DNA of 64,000 nucleotides from Comamonadaceae bacterium (GTDB lineage: Bacteria > Pseudomonadota > Gammaproteobacteria > Burkholderiales > Burkholderiaceae_C), in contig CANJNC010000014.1 of the NCBI GenBank assembly GCA_947475685.1, forward strand, positions 1 to 64,000, read 5' to 3'. Below the pieces are notes generated by a model. It was given only the letters and a program-made list of their open reading frames with translations. It made no database searches and was not told the DNA's origin. A program made the translations under genes and the position numbers. The first letter of the stretch is position 1, and each line of letters starts with the position of its first letter. Below are positions 29,150 through 39,910 of the stretch, piece after piece.

Positions 29150-30017
29150 GGTTTTTCTCCTGAGCGCTAGAACAAGCGGCTTTCAACACCCTGTATGACA
29201 TGATTTTGGCCAAATGTTTGCGATAGGTTGAATTGACATAGGAATCCTCCATGGCATCGAGCTTGGAGACGTTTGCCGCAAAGGCCTTCAATACCGACTG
29301 CGTGGGCATCTCGCCTATCAATGAAGCCTCCAAATCCCTTAAACGCAAGGGTCGATGGGTCATTCCAGAAATGGAGAAAGCCGCTTGTGCAATCGCTCCA
29401 TGGCTGCCTAACAAAATCAAAGCCGAACAGGCAACGATCGCATAGTCGCCGTGCCTGCGGGCAAACTCATCAAATGCAAAGCCATGTTTTGCAGTGGGCA
29501 CTTCAAAGGTGATATCCGACAACAACTCACCGTCTTGGATTTGAGTGGTTAGATAACCTTGACCAAAATCCTCCATGGCGACATCTCGAGCCCCAGATTT
29601 TGAGACGATTTTGAGCTTGGCGTTCAACAAAGAAGAAATATTGACCAGTTCCGCACTGGGATCGAAATGACAAAGTGAGCCCCCCAATGTTCCTCGATTC
29701 CTGGTTTGGCGGTGACCAACGAATGACAAAGCCTTGGTCAAAATGGGGCACTGTTGGGAAATGTCTTTGGAGAACTCGAGGCTTCTTTGACGCGTCATGG
29801 CGCCAATGTTCAGTTGATTGCCAGAAAAACGAATGAAATCCAAGTCTTTGACTTGATTTAAATCGATCAAATGATCCGGCATGAGGAAGCGAAAGTTCAA
29901 CATGGGCATGAGAGACTGTCCTCCTGCCAATAACTTCGTGTTTTCAAGTGTTGAAATTAAATCCAACACCTCACTCTTAGAGCGGGGATCATGGTAAGTA
30001 AAAGGTGCGGGTTTCAT
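29142..30017 (-). CDS. FAD-binding medium subunit of the Mo hydroxylase
   Basis: The flavoprotein subunit, 291 aa, of the CoxM/xanthine dehydrogenase FAD family. FAD-binding motifs are AGGQSLMPMLNFR (about residues 31-43) and TRNRGTLGGSLCHFDPSAE (about 105-123). It passes electrons from the Fe-S subunit to an acceptor. It lies 11 bases downstream of the UbiD gene and overlaps the Fe-S subunit gene, so assembly stoichiometry is probably set by coupled translation. Confidence 0.92.
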   Translation of the reverse strand: MKPAPFTYHDPRSKSEVLDLISTLENTKLLAGGQSLMPMLNFRFLMPDHLIDLNQVKDLDFIRFSGNQLNIGAMTRQRSLEFSKDISQQCPILTKALSFVGHRQTRNRGTLGGSLCHFDPSAELVNISSLLNAKLKIVSKSGARDVAMEDFGQGYLTTQIQDGELLSDITFEVPTAKHGFAFDEFARRHGDYAIVACSALILLGSHGAIAQAAFSISGMTHRPLRLRDLEASLIGEMPTQSVLKAFAANVSKLDAMEDSYVNSTYRKHLAKIMSYRVLKAACSSAQEKNHG

Positions 30018-30028
30018 AAGGTCATCAA

Positions 30029-31663
30029 TTAAAATTTTTCAACACGGGAGGTAGGCGTCTCGGGACTTAAATCCTCTCGACGACGCAAAAGGGTCTCTAA
30101 ACCATTGGCCTGCCAGTCGCCTGCAACTGCACGTTGGGCAAATTTCTCCCAAGTGTCATTCCAATCTCCCAAGGTATAGCCATGCCAGGGCTGTTTCATG
30201 ACCAAGGGGGGAAGTCCCAACTCATCCCATAACGCCTTTGCTCGCTCCATATAGGGCTTTGCAGGCAAAGCCAAGGGAGCCAAATCATGTTTTTGTGTTG
30301 CATCGATCAACAACGAAGACTCTTCTTTTTTAGGTCCGTATTGAGAGCCTTGAACGCCCCTGCGGTAGGGGAGCAATTGCACATCGGTCATGGGTGTCAT
30401 TCTATAGGCCATCGACCAAAACACAGCATCTGTACTTTGAGGATCAATGTCTTCACTGACGGCCACCACAATTTTTCCACACTCTGGCCGCAGTGTAGAG
30501 GCGCCATGCAAACCACGCCACACTTCTGTTTTATTGGCCCCTCTTTCAAACTGCAAGAAAATAACGGGCCGCAAATTTGAAAGCGGCTCGTGCATGACCA
30601 CACGCTTGAGGCACTTGATCGACATCTCATCTCGCAAATGCGATAAAAAGATAGGCTCATACGCAACTCGCTTGACCACACTTGACTCGCTAGGCGTGAC
30701 TTGGCTGATGATGGCCGTAAAGACAGCCTTTTTGCGGTGGGTGATGGCCGTGACTTGCATGGGCATATTGAACGCCTCCAAGGCGACGTATCCATTGCTC
30801 TCGCCAAATGGAGCCTCAGGCTCCAAGGTCGATGGATCGATCAACCCTTCAATGACAATTTCACTGTCTGCGGGTACTTGTAAATCAACACTGACACACT
30901 TGACCATGCGAATGGGCTCGCCCGCCAAAGCACCCGCGACCGCAATTTCATCTAAATCGATAGCCAACTTTTGCGGGCCCGTAAAGAACACAATTGGAGA
31001 AGAACCAATCACGATGGCCATGGGCATCAGCTCTTTTCTCTCCCTGTATTTAAGCCAGTGCACCCAACCGCCTGCACCGCCGACCCTGGCCACCATTCGC
31101 ACCACCAATCGATCCGAGGCTTTGAGAGCAGCCCTATAGGTACCCATATTTTGAACACCACTGTCGGGATCTTTCGAAATGCACAAAGTGGCTGTTAGAT
31201 AGGGGGCAGCATCAAAGCCTGGGGTCGAAATCGGAACTGGCAAAAGAGCAAGACCGCCACCGGGCTTTTTCAACTCATCCCCTTTTATCACGACCTCTTG
31301 GCACGGCGCTTGATCGATGAGGATGGGTGGAATGGGATTTTTGATGGCTTGCATCCAAGCTTTCCCAATGTTATCGACCTCTTGGCCCATGCCTATGGCA
31401 TAAATATCGGCAGATGAAGCAAATGCACCAATTGAAACAGGCATGTCGTAGCGCTTGCCTTTGGAGTCAATCACGTTGGTGAATAAAAAGGCTTTTCTTT
31501 GCTCTTCGGGCAATCCACCAACAAATTGCCAGCGAACCAATGGTTGCATCTCCGTGTCTTTATTGATGGGCTGATCAATGGTGACCAGCAAACCCCTTTT
31601 ATCCAAGTCAGCAAGATGCGCTTGAAAATTATGGGACGGTTTTATTTTTTCGTTCTCAGACAT
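30029..31663 (-). CDS. UbiD family (prenylated-FMN) decarboxylase
   Basis: A non-oxidative (de)carboxylase, 544 aa, of the UbiD/Fdc fold. Signs are LALLPVPISTPGFDAAPYLTA (about 142), the cofactor-binding MVARVGGAGGW (about 195), the active-site stretch EPEAPFGESNGYVALE (about 285), which carries the conserved Glu of the E-R-E triad, and FGEs. Such enzymes remove or add carboxyl groups on aromatic, heteroaromatic or alpha,beta-unsaturated acids and need prenyl-FMN from a UbiX partner; no ubiX is in this window. Its place directly ahead of a Mo hydroxylase suggests the two act in one pathway, on an acid I cannot identify. Confidence 0.9.
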   Translation of the reverse strand: MSENEKIKPSHNFQAHLADLDKRGLLVTIDQPINKDTEMQPLVRWQFVGGLPEEQRKAFLFTNVIDSKGKRYDMPVSIGAFASSADIYAIGMGQEVDNIGKAWMQAIKNPIPPILIDQAPCQEVVIKGDELKKPGGGLALLPVPISTPGFDAAPYLTATLCISKDPDSGVQNMGTYRAALKASDRLVVRMVARVGGAGGWVHWLKYRERKELMPMAIVIGSSPIVFFTGPQKLAIDLDEIAVAGALAGEPIRMVKCVSVDLQVPADSEIVIEGLIDPSTLEPEAPFGESNGYVALEAFNMPMQVTAITHRKKAVFTAIISQVTPSESSVVKRVAYEPIFLSHLRDEMSIKCLKRVVMHEPLSNLRPVIFLQFERGANKTEVWRGLHGASTLRPECGKIVVAVSEDIDPQSTDAVFWSMAYRMTPMTDVQLLPYRRGVQGSQYGPKKEESSLLIDATQKHDLAPLALPAKPYMERAKALWDELGLPPLVMKQPWHGYTLGDWNDTWEKFAQRAVAGDWQANGLETLLRRREDLSPETPTSRVEKF

Positions 31664-31720
31664 GACACACCTTCAGACTCTTGACAAGTCCCTATTAAAC
31701 CCAATGATCTCAACAATGAC

Positions 31721-32710
31721 CTACTTCAACACTCGCCCACTTGAGAGCAGTTTCAAATTCAATTCATACTCCTCTCGCACGCGAGATTGAAACTGCTCAC
31801 CACTTGAGGCCAAAACAGCAAAGCCAACAGCCTCAAACGCCTCCTTGGTCTTTGGATGTCTCAAAGCGCTTTGAAGCGCGCCTTGAAGTTTATTGACCAC
31901 CTCCACAGGAACACCCTCAGCGGCTACGAAACCAATCCAAGAAGAATAAGTCCAATTTTTAAGCTCATGAATACCACTCTCCTTCATCGTCGCAAGCGTT
32001 GGCAACCTATCGTTCCTTAAAGCACCTGTGATTCCAAGAGCAATCAATGAGCCATTGTTGATGTGATTTAAAACATCCCCAACATCAGGCATGAGCAAAT
32101 TGACCTCACCAGACAAGACCCCCATCAGTGCTGGTCCACTGGATTTATAGGGGACATGCAGCACATTCAAACCAAGCACGTTCAATAAAGAGGCGGTGGA
32201 GAAATGCAACGTCGTTCCATTGCCTCCACTGCCATAGGTGAGCTTACCTGGATTGGCTTTGGCATACGCAATCAATTCGAGCAAGGTCTTTGCGGGTGTT
32301 GCAGGATTGATCACAAGAACACGGTTATTTTCAATACCGTTGGCTAACATGACAAAATCTTTAAGGGGGTCGTATCCAATGTTTTTATCAATGGCAGGAC
32401 TGATGGTCATTGATGCAGCCGAGCACGCCGCGAAAGTATAGCCGTCCTTGGGAGAGCGCAGCAAGGTCTCAATGCCAATTTTTTGCGAAGCGCCAGGCTT
32501 ATTGATAATGACCACGCGTTGGTCTAAAATTTTCGATAGCTCAGCGGCCACAATCCTTGCTGTCATATCAACCGGCCCGCCTGGCGCGGTTGGGACAATC
32601 AAAGTGATGGGTTTATTGGGATAAATTTCAGCTGCATACGCAAGCTTTAATCCACATGAACATACTGCAACAAGAAAAAATAAAAACGGATGTACAAGAA
32701 AGTATGGCAT
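31721..32710 (-). CDS. Bug/TctC family substrate-binding protein, first gene of the UbiD operon
   Basis: A periplasmic solute receptor, 329 aa from the ATG at 32710 (a GTG two codons upstream is the track start). It has a signal peptide (FLVAVCSCGLKLAYA, then AEIYPNKPI) and the Bug motifs YPNKPITLIVPTAPGGPVDMTAR, NKPGASQKIGIETL and YAKANPGKLTYGSGGNGTTLHF. As the first gene of the UbiD/Mo-hydroxylase unit, 57 bases before the decarboxylase, it probably senses or delivers the carboxylic acid that the pathway consumes. Confidence 0.9.
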   Translation of the reverse strand: MPYFLVHPFLFFLVAVCSCGLKLAYAAEIYPNKPITLIVPTAPGGPVDMTARIVAAELSKILDQRVVIINKPGASQKIGIETLLRSPKDGYTFAACSAASMTISPAIDKNIGYDPLKDFVMLANGIENNRVLVINPATPAKTLLELIAYAKANPGKLTYGSGGNGTTLHFSTASLLNVLGLNVLHVPYKSSGPALMGVLSGEVNLLMPDVGDVLNHINNGSLIALGITGALRNDRLPTLATMKESGIHELKNWTYSSWIGFVAAEGVPVEVVNKLQGALQSALRHPKTKEAFEAVGFAVLASSGEQFQSRVREEYELNLKLLSSGRVLK

Positions 32711-32759
32711 CGACACGTAAGCAACACAACAATGTGTTTTGCATTTTTAATGATGTGTC

Positions 32760-32788
32760 ATTATTGGTCTATTTTGTACTTTAAGCAA
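32760..32788 (-). promoter_or_regulatory. Promoter candidate for the UbiD/Mo-hydroxylase operon
   Basis: On the minus strand TTGCTT (32783-32788), a 17-base spacer and AATAAT (32760-32765), about 50 bases before the receptor gene. Confidence 0.4.
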
Positions 32789-33101
32789 TAGATTAATCCC
32801 TTGCAAACAAAGCAATTAAGGCAAGAGGGCTTGGACTTCAATGACACGACACAAATGCATATTTGATTTCTTCAGTCATTTGTTAAAGAGCATCAGCGTG
32901 AGAGCATTTCACTGCCTTGACTCAAAAAAAGCATGCAAAGCGTACGGGAAATTAAATAGACTTTTAGACCGACAAAAACAAACCAATAAAATTTCCAAAA
33001 ATTCCCCCTCAACTAGGGTTAGCACTGTAACTCCTACACCCCTATCAAACTTCAAATAGGGTTTAGAAGCAACCTTGCATCAAATCTTTAGAGTCACTTA
33101 A
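32789..33101. other. AT-rich intergenic region
   Basis: About 310 bases between the UbiD operon promoter and the small membrane-protein gene. I see one short hairpin (CCCTAT at 33040-33045 with ATAGGG at 33056-33061) and no convincing coding sequence; the 72-codon frame at 32841 has no SD, no domain and a skewed, low-complexity end. Confidence 0.5.
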
Positions 33102-33329
33102 ATGAAAACCAACCTTTCGCAAGCTGATCGTGCTCTTAGAATTCTGGCAGGCAGCATTTTGATCGCCTTGAATTTAACCGGGGTTTCAGCGGCTTGGAGT
33201 TTTTACTTGGGATTGGCCGCTCTTTTATCTTCGGCCGTGAGCTTTTGCTTCCTCTATGCCATCCTTGGCGTTGCCAGCTGCAACACCTCAAGACCAGCAC
33301 CACCGAATCCAAAAGGTTTGAGCACTTGA
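33102..33329 (+). CDS. DUF2892-type small membrane protein
   Basis: A 75-aa protein with the DUF2892/YgaP-like layout: N-terminal MKTNLSQADRALRILAGSIL, two hydrophobic segments (about residues 14-32 and 34-57) and a Pro-rich tail. Related segments occur alone or fused to rhodanese domains; the function is unknown. It converges on the aldo/keto reductase with 10 bases between the stops and is the only plus-strand gene inside the catabolic region besides the LysR regulator. Confidence 0.8.
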   Translation: MKTNLSQADRALRILAGSILIALNLTGVSAAWSFYLGLAALLSSAVSFCFLYAILGVASCNTSRPAPPNPKGLST

Positions 33330-33339
33330 TTCAAGCTCC

Positions 33340-34344
33340 TTAAGTTGCAAAGTTCTCGGTATCAACTTCAACAGAATTTTGTGCGTTATAGCGTTCACCA
33401 GCAACGGTCTTTTGATTGATCAAACCCTCCAAGCGCTTCATCACATCCGCACTCAAAGTCAAGCCAATTGCACCCCAATTGTCGGCCAAGTGATCGGCGT
33501 TTTGAGTCCCAGGAATGGCAATGAGTTTGGGCTCTTTGGTCAACAACCACGAGAGGGCCAACTGGGCAGGGGAATACCCCAACTCTTTGGCAATATTTAA
33601 GTATTCTGGCAGCAAGGCTTGATTCTTCTTGAAATTCTCCGGCTCAAACCTGGGCATCGCTCGACGAATGTCTTTGGCATCAAATTGCGTAACGTCCAAG
33701 CCAATTGAACACAAAAACCCCCTTGCAACAGGACTGAACGCCACAAAGGCAATGTTCAATTCTTCACAAGTCCTCAAGACGGCGATCTCAGGGTTGCGAC
33801 TCCATAAAGAATACTCGGTCTGGACAGCTGAAATAGGGTGTACTTGGTGTGCTTTTTTAATCGTCTGTGAGGACATCTCACTCAAACCAATGGCCCTCAC
33901 CTTGCCTTGAGTGATCAAATCTACAAGCGCACCCACACTGTCTTCGATGGGCACTTTTTTGTCCCAACGATGTAAATAGTACAGATCGATGACGTCTGTT
34001 TTCAAACGCGTCAAACTGTCTTCGCAATTTTTCTTAATCGCCTCAGGCCTTCCATCAATGACCCTTTTCAAACCATCTGGAAACTGCACGCCAGCCATAC
34101 CACCCTTTGAGCACAAAGTGATCTCAGAGCGATGCGATTTTAAGAGCGGACCCAACAAAGTCTCATTGGCGCCAAACCCGTAAAGAGCGGCCGTATCAAA
34201 TAAATCAACCCCAAGGTCAAGCGCTCGATGAACCACCAAGGTAGCAGCTTGCGCTGTAGGCGGGGTGCCATAGGCGTGGCTGAGATTCATGCACCCCAAT
34301 CCTATGGGGTGAACTTGAAATGGACCTATCGAGCGTTTAGACAT
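33340..34344 (-). CDS. Aldo/keto reductase
   Basis: A NADPH-type aldo/keto reductase (TIM barrel), 334 aa. The catalytic tetrad is visible: Asp and Tyr in FDTAALYGFGANE (about residues 49-61), Lys in LCSKGG (about 82) and His in YYLHRWD (about 125). It begins 30 bases after the ligC stop and so probably ends the protocatechuate operon. It may reduce an aldehyde intermediate or by-product, but no canonical step of the 4,5-cleavage pathway needs it. Confidence 0.88.
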   Translation of the reverse strand: MSKRSIGPFQVHPIGLGCMNLSHAYGTPPTAQAATLVVHRALDLGVDLFDTAALYGFGANETLLGPLLKSHRSEITLCSKGGMAGVQFPDGLKRVIDGRPEAIKKNCEDSLTRLKTDVIDLYYLHRWDKKVPIEDSVGALVDLITQGKVRAIGLSEMSSQTIKKAHQVHPISAVQTEYSLWSRNPEIAVLRTCEELNIAFVAFSPVARGFLCSIGLDVTQFDAKDIRRAMPRFEPENFKKNQALLPEYLNIAKELGYSPAQLALSWLLTKEPKLIAIPGTQNADHLADNWGAIGLTLSADVMKRLEGLINQKTVAGERYNAQNSVEVDTENFAT

Positions 34345-34374
34345 TTGGGCGTTACTCTTATAAAAATTAGATGG

Positions 34375-35328
34375 TCAATTGTGCATTTGCTGCTCTAAAT
34401 CATGAAGCACTTGGTAACAGGCCAATACATTCTCAACGCTTGAGTTGGGTTGTCGGCCTTCCCTGATGGCAGCAAAAAATTCACGATCTTGAATTTCAAT
34501 TCCATTCATGCTTACATCGACCTTAGAGACATCGATGGGCTCTTCTTTGCCATTGTACAAATCATCGTACTTGGCCAAATAAGTTCCCTTGTCCCCAATG
34601 TATCTGAACCAAGTTCCTAGCGGCCCATCGTTGTTAAACGACAAAGACAAGGTGCAGATTGCACCATTGGCCGCTTTCAACTGAACGCTCATGTCCATAG
34701 AAATACCCAAAGCAGAATGAATTGGACCTTGAAGGGCATTGGCTTTGACGACTGGACTGCCGCATTGATAAGCAAACAAATCAACCGTATGCGCAGCATG
34801 GTGCCACAACAAATGATCCGTCCAACTTCTGGGTTGACCTAAAGCATTCATGTTGGTTCTTCTGAAAAAATACGTTTGAACGTCCATTTGTTGAATGTTA
34901 AATTCACCCGCTTTGATTTTTTTATGGATCCATTGATGGCTGGGGTTGTAGCGCCTTGTATGACCCGCCATGGCCACCAGGCCTGTTGATTTTTGCAAAG
35001 CAACAATTGCTTTGGCATCATCAAGGCGGTCTGCCATTGGAATCTCAACTTCAACGTGCTTGCCTGCTTGAAGGCATTGAATCGTTTGCTGTGCATGCAT
35101 TTGAGTAGGCGTACACAAAATCACCGCATCCACATCCGCAATGGCCAAGCTATCGGCCAAATTGGTCGTGACGTGTGCAATGCCGTATTGCTTGGCAATC
35201 TCTTGGGTCTTATCCAGCGTGCGTCCCACCAGAGAAATGACTTCAACGCCATCAATTTTCTTGATACCGTCAAGGTGCTTGTTGCCAAATGCACCAGCAC
35301 CCGCCAGCGCAACCTTAATTGTTTTCAT
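34375..35328 (-). CDS. ligC: 4-carboxy-2-hydroxymuconate-6-semialdehyde dehydrogenase LigC/PmdC
   Basis: A Gfo/Idh/MocA-fold dehydrogenase of 317 aa. LigC oxidises the hemiacetal of the ring-cleavage product to 2-pyrone-4,6-dicarboxylate with NAD(P). N-terminal Rossmann motif VALAGAGAFGNKHLDGI, then EVEIPMADRLDDA (Gfo/Idh EKP-like position), and the family segment GHTRRYNPSHQWIH followed by RSWTDHLLWHHAAHTVDLF. Identification rests on these and on its position directly after ligB, 39 bases apart. Confidence 0.93.
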   Translation of the reverse strand: MKTIKVALAGAGAFGNKHLDGIKKIDGVEVISLVGRTLDKTQEIAKQYGIAHVTTNLADSLAIADVDAVILCTPTQMHAQQTIQCLQAGKHVEVEIPMADRLDDAKAIVALQKSTGLVAMAGHTRRYNPSHQWIHKKIKAGEFNIQQMDVQTYFFRRTNMNALGQPRSWTDHLLWHHAAHTVDLFAYQCGSPVVKANALQGPIHSALGISMDMSVQLKAANGAICTLSLSFNNDGPLGTWFRYIGDKGTYLAKYDDLYNGKEEPIDVSKVDVSMNGIEIQDREFFAAIREGRQPNSSVENVLACYQVLHDLEQQMHN

Positions 35329-35367
35329 GTAGTTTTCCTTTTTAACTGATATTGAAAAATGAACGGG

Positions 35368-36656
<1,289 letters not shown>

Positions 36657-36667
<11 letters not shown>

Positions 36668-37586
36668 TTTTAGACTCCTCTGGCCAATACAAGCGACTCG
36701 GATTGTCCACCAACAAGCGCTGCTGAAGCGCCGCTGTCGAAGCGATCAAGGGAATGAAGTCCACCAACAAACCATCATCAGGCATGTGATCTTTTAAATT
36801 GGGATGAGGCCAGTCTGTTCCCCAAATCACTCTATCGGGAAATGTCTCCACCAAACGCTTGGCAAATGGGACGACGTCGCGATACGCATTTCGCTCACCG
36901 TTGAGGGCTGCAGGCCCTGTCAGGGTGAGTCTTTCTGGACAAGTGACCTTGCTCCATACATTTTGATGCTCAGTCATGAATTTAATGAACAACTCAAACT
37001 CTGGTCCGTCAACTGGCTTGCTGACATCGGGTCGACCCATGTGATCCACAACAACTGTTGTGGGCAAGGCCGTAAAGAAATCCCACAACTCGGGTAAATC
37101 GACTGCTTCAAAGTAGATGACCACATGCCAACCCCATTTGGCAATGCGCCCAGCAATTTCCATCAATTCATCTTTGGGCGTAAAGTCAACCAAACGCTTT
37201 ACAAAATTGAATCTCACACCACGCACGCCTGCATCATGGAGTCTTTGAATCTCTGCATCGCTCACGTCTCTCTTGACCGTTGCAACTCCCCTGGCCTTGC
37301 CATCAGAGTGCGTCAGCGCATCCACAAGCGCCCTGTTGTCTGCACCATGGCAAGTGGCTTGAACAACGATGTTCTTGGCAAAACCCAAATGATCTCTAAG
37401 GGCAAACAATTGCGCTTTGCTGGCATCACAGGGCGTGTACTTTCGCTCTGGTGAATAGGGAAATACATCCGAAGGTCCAAACACATGGCAGTGCGAGTCA
37501 ATTGCACCGACTGGAAGTTTAAATTGTGGTTTTGAAGGGCCTTGATACCAATCAAGCCAACCGGGTGTTTTAGTAAAGTCAGTCAT
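36657..37586 (-). CDS. ligI: 2-pyrone-4,6-dicarboxylate hydrolase LigI/PmdD
   Basis: Hydrolyses 2-pyrone-4,6-dicarboxylate to 4-oxalomesaconate. An amidohydrolase-superfamily TIM barrel of 309 aa with IDSHCHVFGP (the HxH pair, about residue 30), VVQATCHGADN (about 75), DAGVRGVRFNFVKRL (about 118), VVDHMGRPD (about 178) and the terminal VIWGTDWPHPN (active-site Asp, about 253). This set is the LigI pattern, which works without a bound metal. Confidence 0.95.
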
Positions 37587-37766
37587 TTGAATTTCCTCTT
37601 TGAAGATCCTTGCGTCATTAATCGGGTTGAATTCTGAGTGGGTCCAATACGCTTATCAAAGCGGCTCGCGCTTTAAATGCAAGGGTCACTTTTAATTGAG
37701 CGTTTTGCCATGGCGGCTTGTGTCACATCTTTAAAAAAATGGGTCAAGACTTTAAATAAAAACACA

Positions 37767-38462
37767 TCAATCGATGTACTTCAATCCAGCCTTCTCTAAG
37801 GGCTCACGCATCTTGTACATGTCCAAGCCCAAGATGCCTGCAGCCAATTTTTCTCTTTTTGCGCCTTCGTTGTCCTCACGCGCTTGAGCGGCATCGGCAG
37901 CCTGAGCGGCAATGTGCGCCGGCACCACGACCACGCCATCCTCATCGGCCAAGATCACATCGCCAGGATTGACAATGGCACCTGCACAAACAACTGGAAA
38001 ATTCACTGAGCCAAGTGTTGCTTTGATGGTTCCTTTGGCGCTGATGCCCTTGCTCCAGACAGGAAAGCCCATTTCGGTCAACTCTTTGACATCCCTTACG
38101 CCGGCATCAATGATCAAGCCCTTTGCGCCTCTGGCCTTGAAGGACGTTGCCAATAGATCTCCAAAGAAACCGTCACAATTGTCTGCACTCAGCGCCACGA
38201 CCACGATGTCACCAGGCTGGATTTGCTCAGCAGCCACGTGCAGCATCCAATTGTCTCCAGGGTGTACCAATACAGTCAGCGCTGTACCAGCAATCCTGCA
38301 GCCCGAATAAATGGGCCGCATGTATGGCTGCATCAACCCCACTCGTCCCATGGCCTCGTGCACAGTGGCCACCCCAAAATGCTCCAAACGCTTGACTTGA
38401 CTCGCGTCAGCTCTTGTGATGCTGCGCTTTACGCAGCCCATGGTGTTCATCGACATGATCAA
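37767..38462 (-). CDS. ligK: 4-carboxy-4-hydroxy-2-oxoadipate aldolase LigK/PmdF
   Basis: Splits 4-carboxy-4-hydroxy-2-oxoadipate to pyruvate and oxaloacetate, ending the pathway. The 231-aa protein has the RraA/HMG-aldolase fold: [20 protein letters not shown] at the N-terminus, [17 protein letters not shown] (substrate Arg and metal-site Asp, about residues 115-131) and [17 protein letters not shown] (about 164-180). A 180-base gap separates it from ligI; I see no terminator in it, so I keep both in one operon. Confidence 0.94.
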   Translation of the reverse strand: MIMSMNTMGCVKRSITRADASQVKRLEHFGVATVHEAMGRVGLMQPYMRPIYSGCRIAGTALTVLVHPGDNWMLHVAAEQIQPGDIVVVALSADNCDGFFGDLLATSFKARGAKGLIIDAGVRDVKELTEMGFPVWSKGISAKGTIKATLGSVNFPVVCAGAIVNPGDVILADEDGVVVVPAHIAAQAADAAQAREDNEGAKREKLAAGILGLDMYKMREPLEKAGLKYID

Positions 38463-38491
38463 TTCCTTTTTAAAATCAGTTGAGCATCGAG

Positions 38492-39538
38492 TTAAATATG
38501 TTTGGCTTTCAATGCCGCATCCATTTTGGGGAACACTTTTCTGGCATTGCCCTCATACACCATATAGCGCTCTTGCGCATTGAGGTGCGGAGTTGATTCA
38601 ATGTAGCGCTTGGTGTCGTCAAAATAGTGCCCAGTTTCTGGATCAATCCCTCGAACCGCACCAATCATTTCACTGGCAAACAAGATGTTTTTCACTGGAA
38701 TGACCTTGGTTAAAAGATCAATGCCTGGTTGATGATAAACGCAGGTGTCGAAATAAATATTGTTCATCAAATGTTCAGACAAAAGAGGTTTCTTCAGCTC
38801 TTGAGCCAACCCCCTAAAGCGGCCCCAATGGTAGGGAACTGCTCCGCCTCCATGAGGAATCAAGAAACGAAGTGTAGGAAAATCTTTGAATAAATCTGAT
38901 GTCAAACACTGCATAAAAGCAGTTGTATCCGCATTCAAATAGTGTGCGCCAGTTGTATGAAAGCAAGCATTGCAGCTTGTCGATACATGAACCATGGCTG
39001 GGATATCGTACTCCACCATCTTTTCATAAATGGGATACCAGTGTTTGTCCGATAAAGGAGGTGAGGTCCAATGCCCGCCTGATGGATCGGGATTCAAGTT
39101 GATACCGACAAAACCATATTGCTTGACACATTTGTCGATCTCAGCGATTGAAGTTTTGGGGTCCACGCCAGGCGATTGTGGCAGCATGGCGGCTCCCATG
39201 AAGTGATCTGGAAACAATTGCGCCACGCGAAAACACAATTCATTGCAAATCGCAGCCCAAGTTGAAGAGACTTGCAAGTCCCCAATGTGATGCGCCATGA
39301 AACTGGCACGGGGGCTGAAAATGGTGATGTCACTGCCACGCTGCTTCATCAACTTCAGTTGATTCGTCTCAATCGTCTCGCGCAATTCATCGTCACTGAT
39401 TTTCAGATCCGCAACTTTGGGCATCATGGCGGGGTCTTTGATGCCCGCAATTTGTTTATTTCTCCACTCCTCCAACGCTTTAGGTGCCGTTGTGTAGTGG
39501 CCGTGCACATCAATGATCAAGGGGTTGGTCGCGCTCAT
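38492..39538 (-). CDS. ligJ: 4-oxalomesaconate hydratase LigJ/PmdE
   Basis: Adds water to 4-oxalomesaconate. A zinc amidohydrolase-fold enzyme of 348 aa: [19 protein letters not shown] (HxH pair at about residues 11-13), [10 protein letters not shown] (about 147), [12 protein letters not shown] (about 178), [17 protein letters not shown] (about 228) and [14 protein letters not shown] (about 285). It is the first structural gene of the pmd-type operon; AAGGA lies 7 bases upstream of the start. The order ligJ-ligK-ligI-ligA-ligB-ligC matches the Comamonas pmdEFDABC arrangement. Confidence 0.93.
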   Translation of the reverse strand: MSATNPLIIDVHGHYTTAPKALEEWRNKQIAGIKDPAMMPKVADLKISDDELRETIETNQLKLMKQRGSDITIFSPRASFMAHHIGDLQVSSTWAAICNELCFRVAQLFPDHFMGAAMLPQSPGVDPKTSIAEIDKCVKQYGFVGINLNPDPSGGHWTSPPLSDKHWYPIYEKMVEYDIPAMVHVSTSCNACFHTTGAHYLNADTTAFMQCLTSDLFKDFPTLRFLIPHGGGAVPYHWGRFRGLAQELKKPLLSEHLMNNIYFDTCVYHQPGIDLLTKVIPVKNILFASEMIGAVRGIDPETGHYFDDTKRYIESTPHLNAQERYMVYEGNARKVFPKMDAALKAKHI

Positions 39539-39910
39539 TGTTTATCCTTTGCTCAAAAAAATGATTGATCTTTTGCATGCGAGCGATGCTGCTTGGTAAA
39601 TTGGAAAAAGATGTGCGACTCCTGGCCCTCAAGGGCCGTTATTGAGCCCCTGGGTCTAGAGACGAAATGCTAGAAAACACTCTATTTTGATGCACAAAAA
39701 GTTACCATCAGCCTCTTTTATGACTTGTCGTGATTTTAGAGATAAACAGACTTTAAAACGCCCCACTCGGGTCGAAAAAATCAACATTCAAGCCACTATC
39801 TGTTATAACAATAATGCATAACATAAGATAAAATATACAAATTCCAACTAGATCCAACAAATCTTTGAACCCTTTGAACGCACCCAAGGTTTAAAAAAAT
39901 TTAAACAACC
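39539..39910. promoter_or_regulatory. Divergent control region of the protocatechuate operon and its LysR gene
   Basis: 372 bases, strongly AT-rich near the regulator. It holds the T-N11-A operator listed separately. I see no ORF with support. Confidence 0.75.
39802..39822. promoter_or_regulatory. LysR-type operator, GTTAT-N11-ATAAC
   Basis: A perfect 5-bp dyad with exactly 11 bases between the arms, the T-N11-A geometry of LysR regulators, about 90 bases before the LysR start and 260 before ligJ. TGCATAACATAAG follows, possibly an additional half site. Confidence 0.65.

Noticed and set aside
24895-30017. Annotation of the Mo hydroxylase as carbon monoxide dehydrogenase
   Set aside because: The large subunit lacks the AYRCSFR active-site motif of true CO dehydrogenase; the VRGAGR motif fits other family members.
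32841-33059. 72-codon ORF in the gap before the DUF2892 gene
   Set aside because: No SD, no recognisable domain, low-complexity end.
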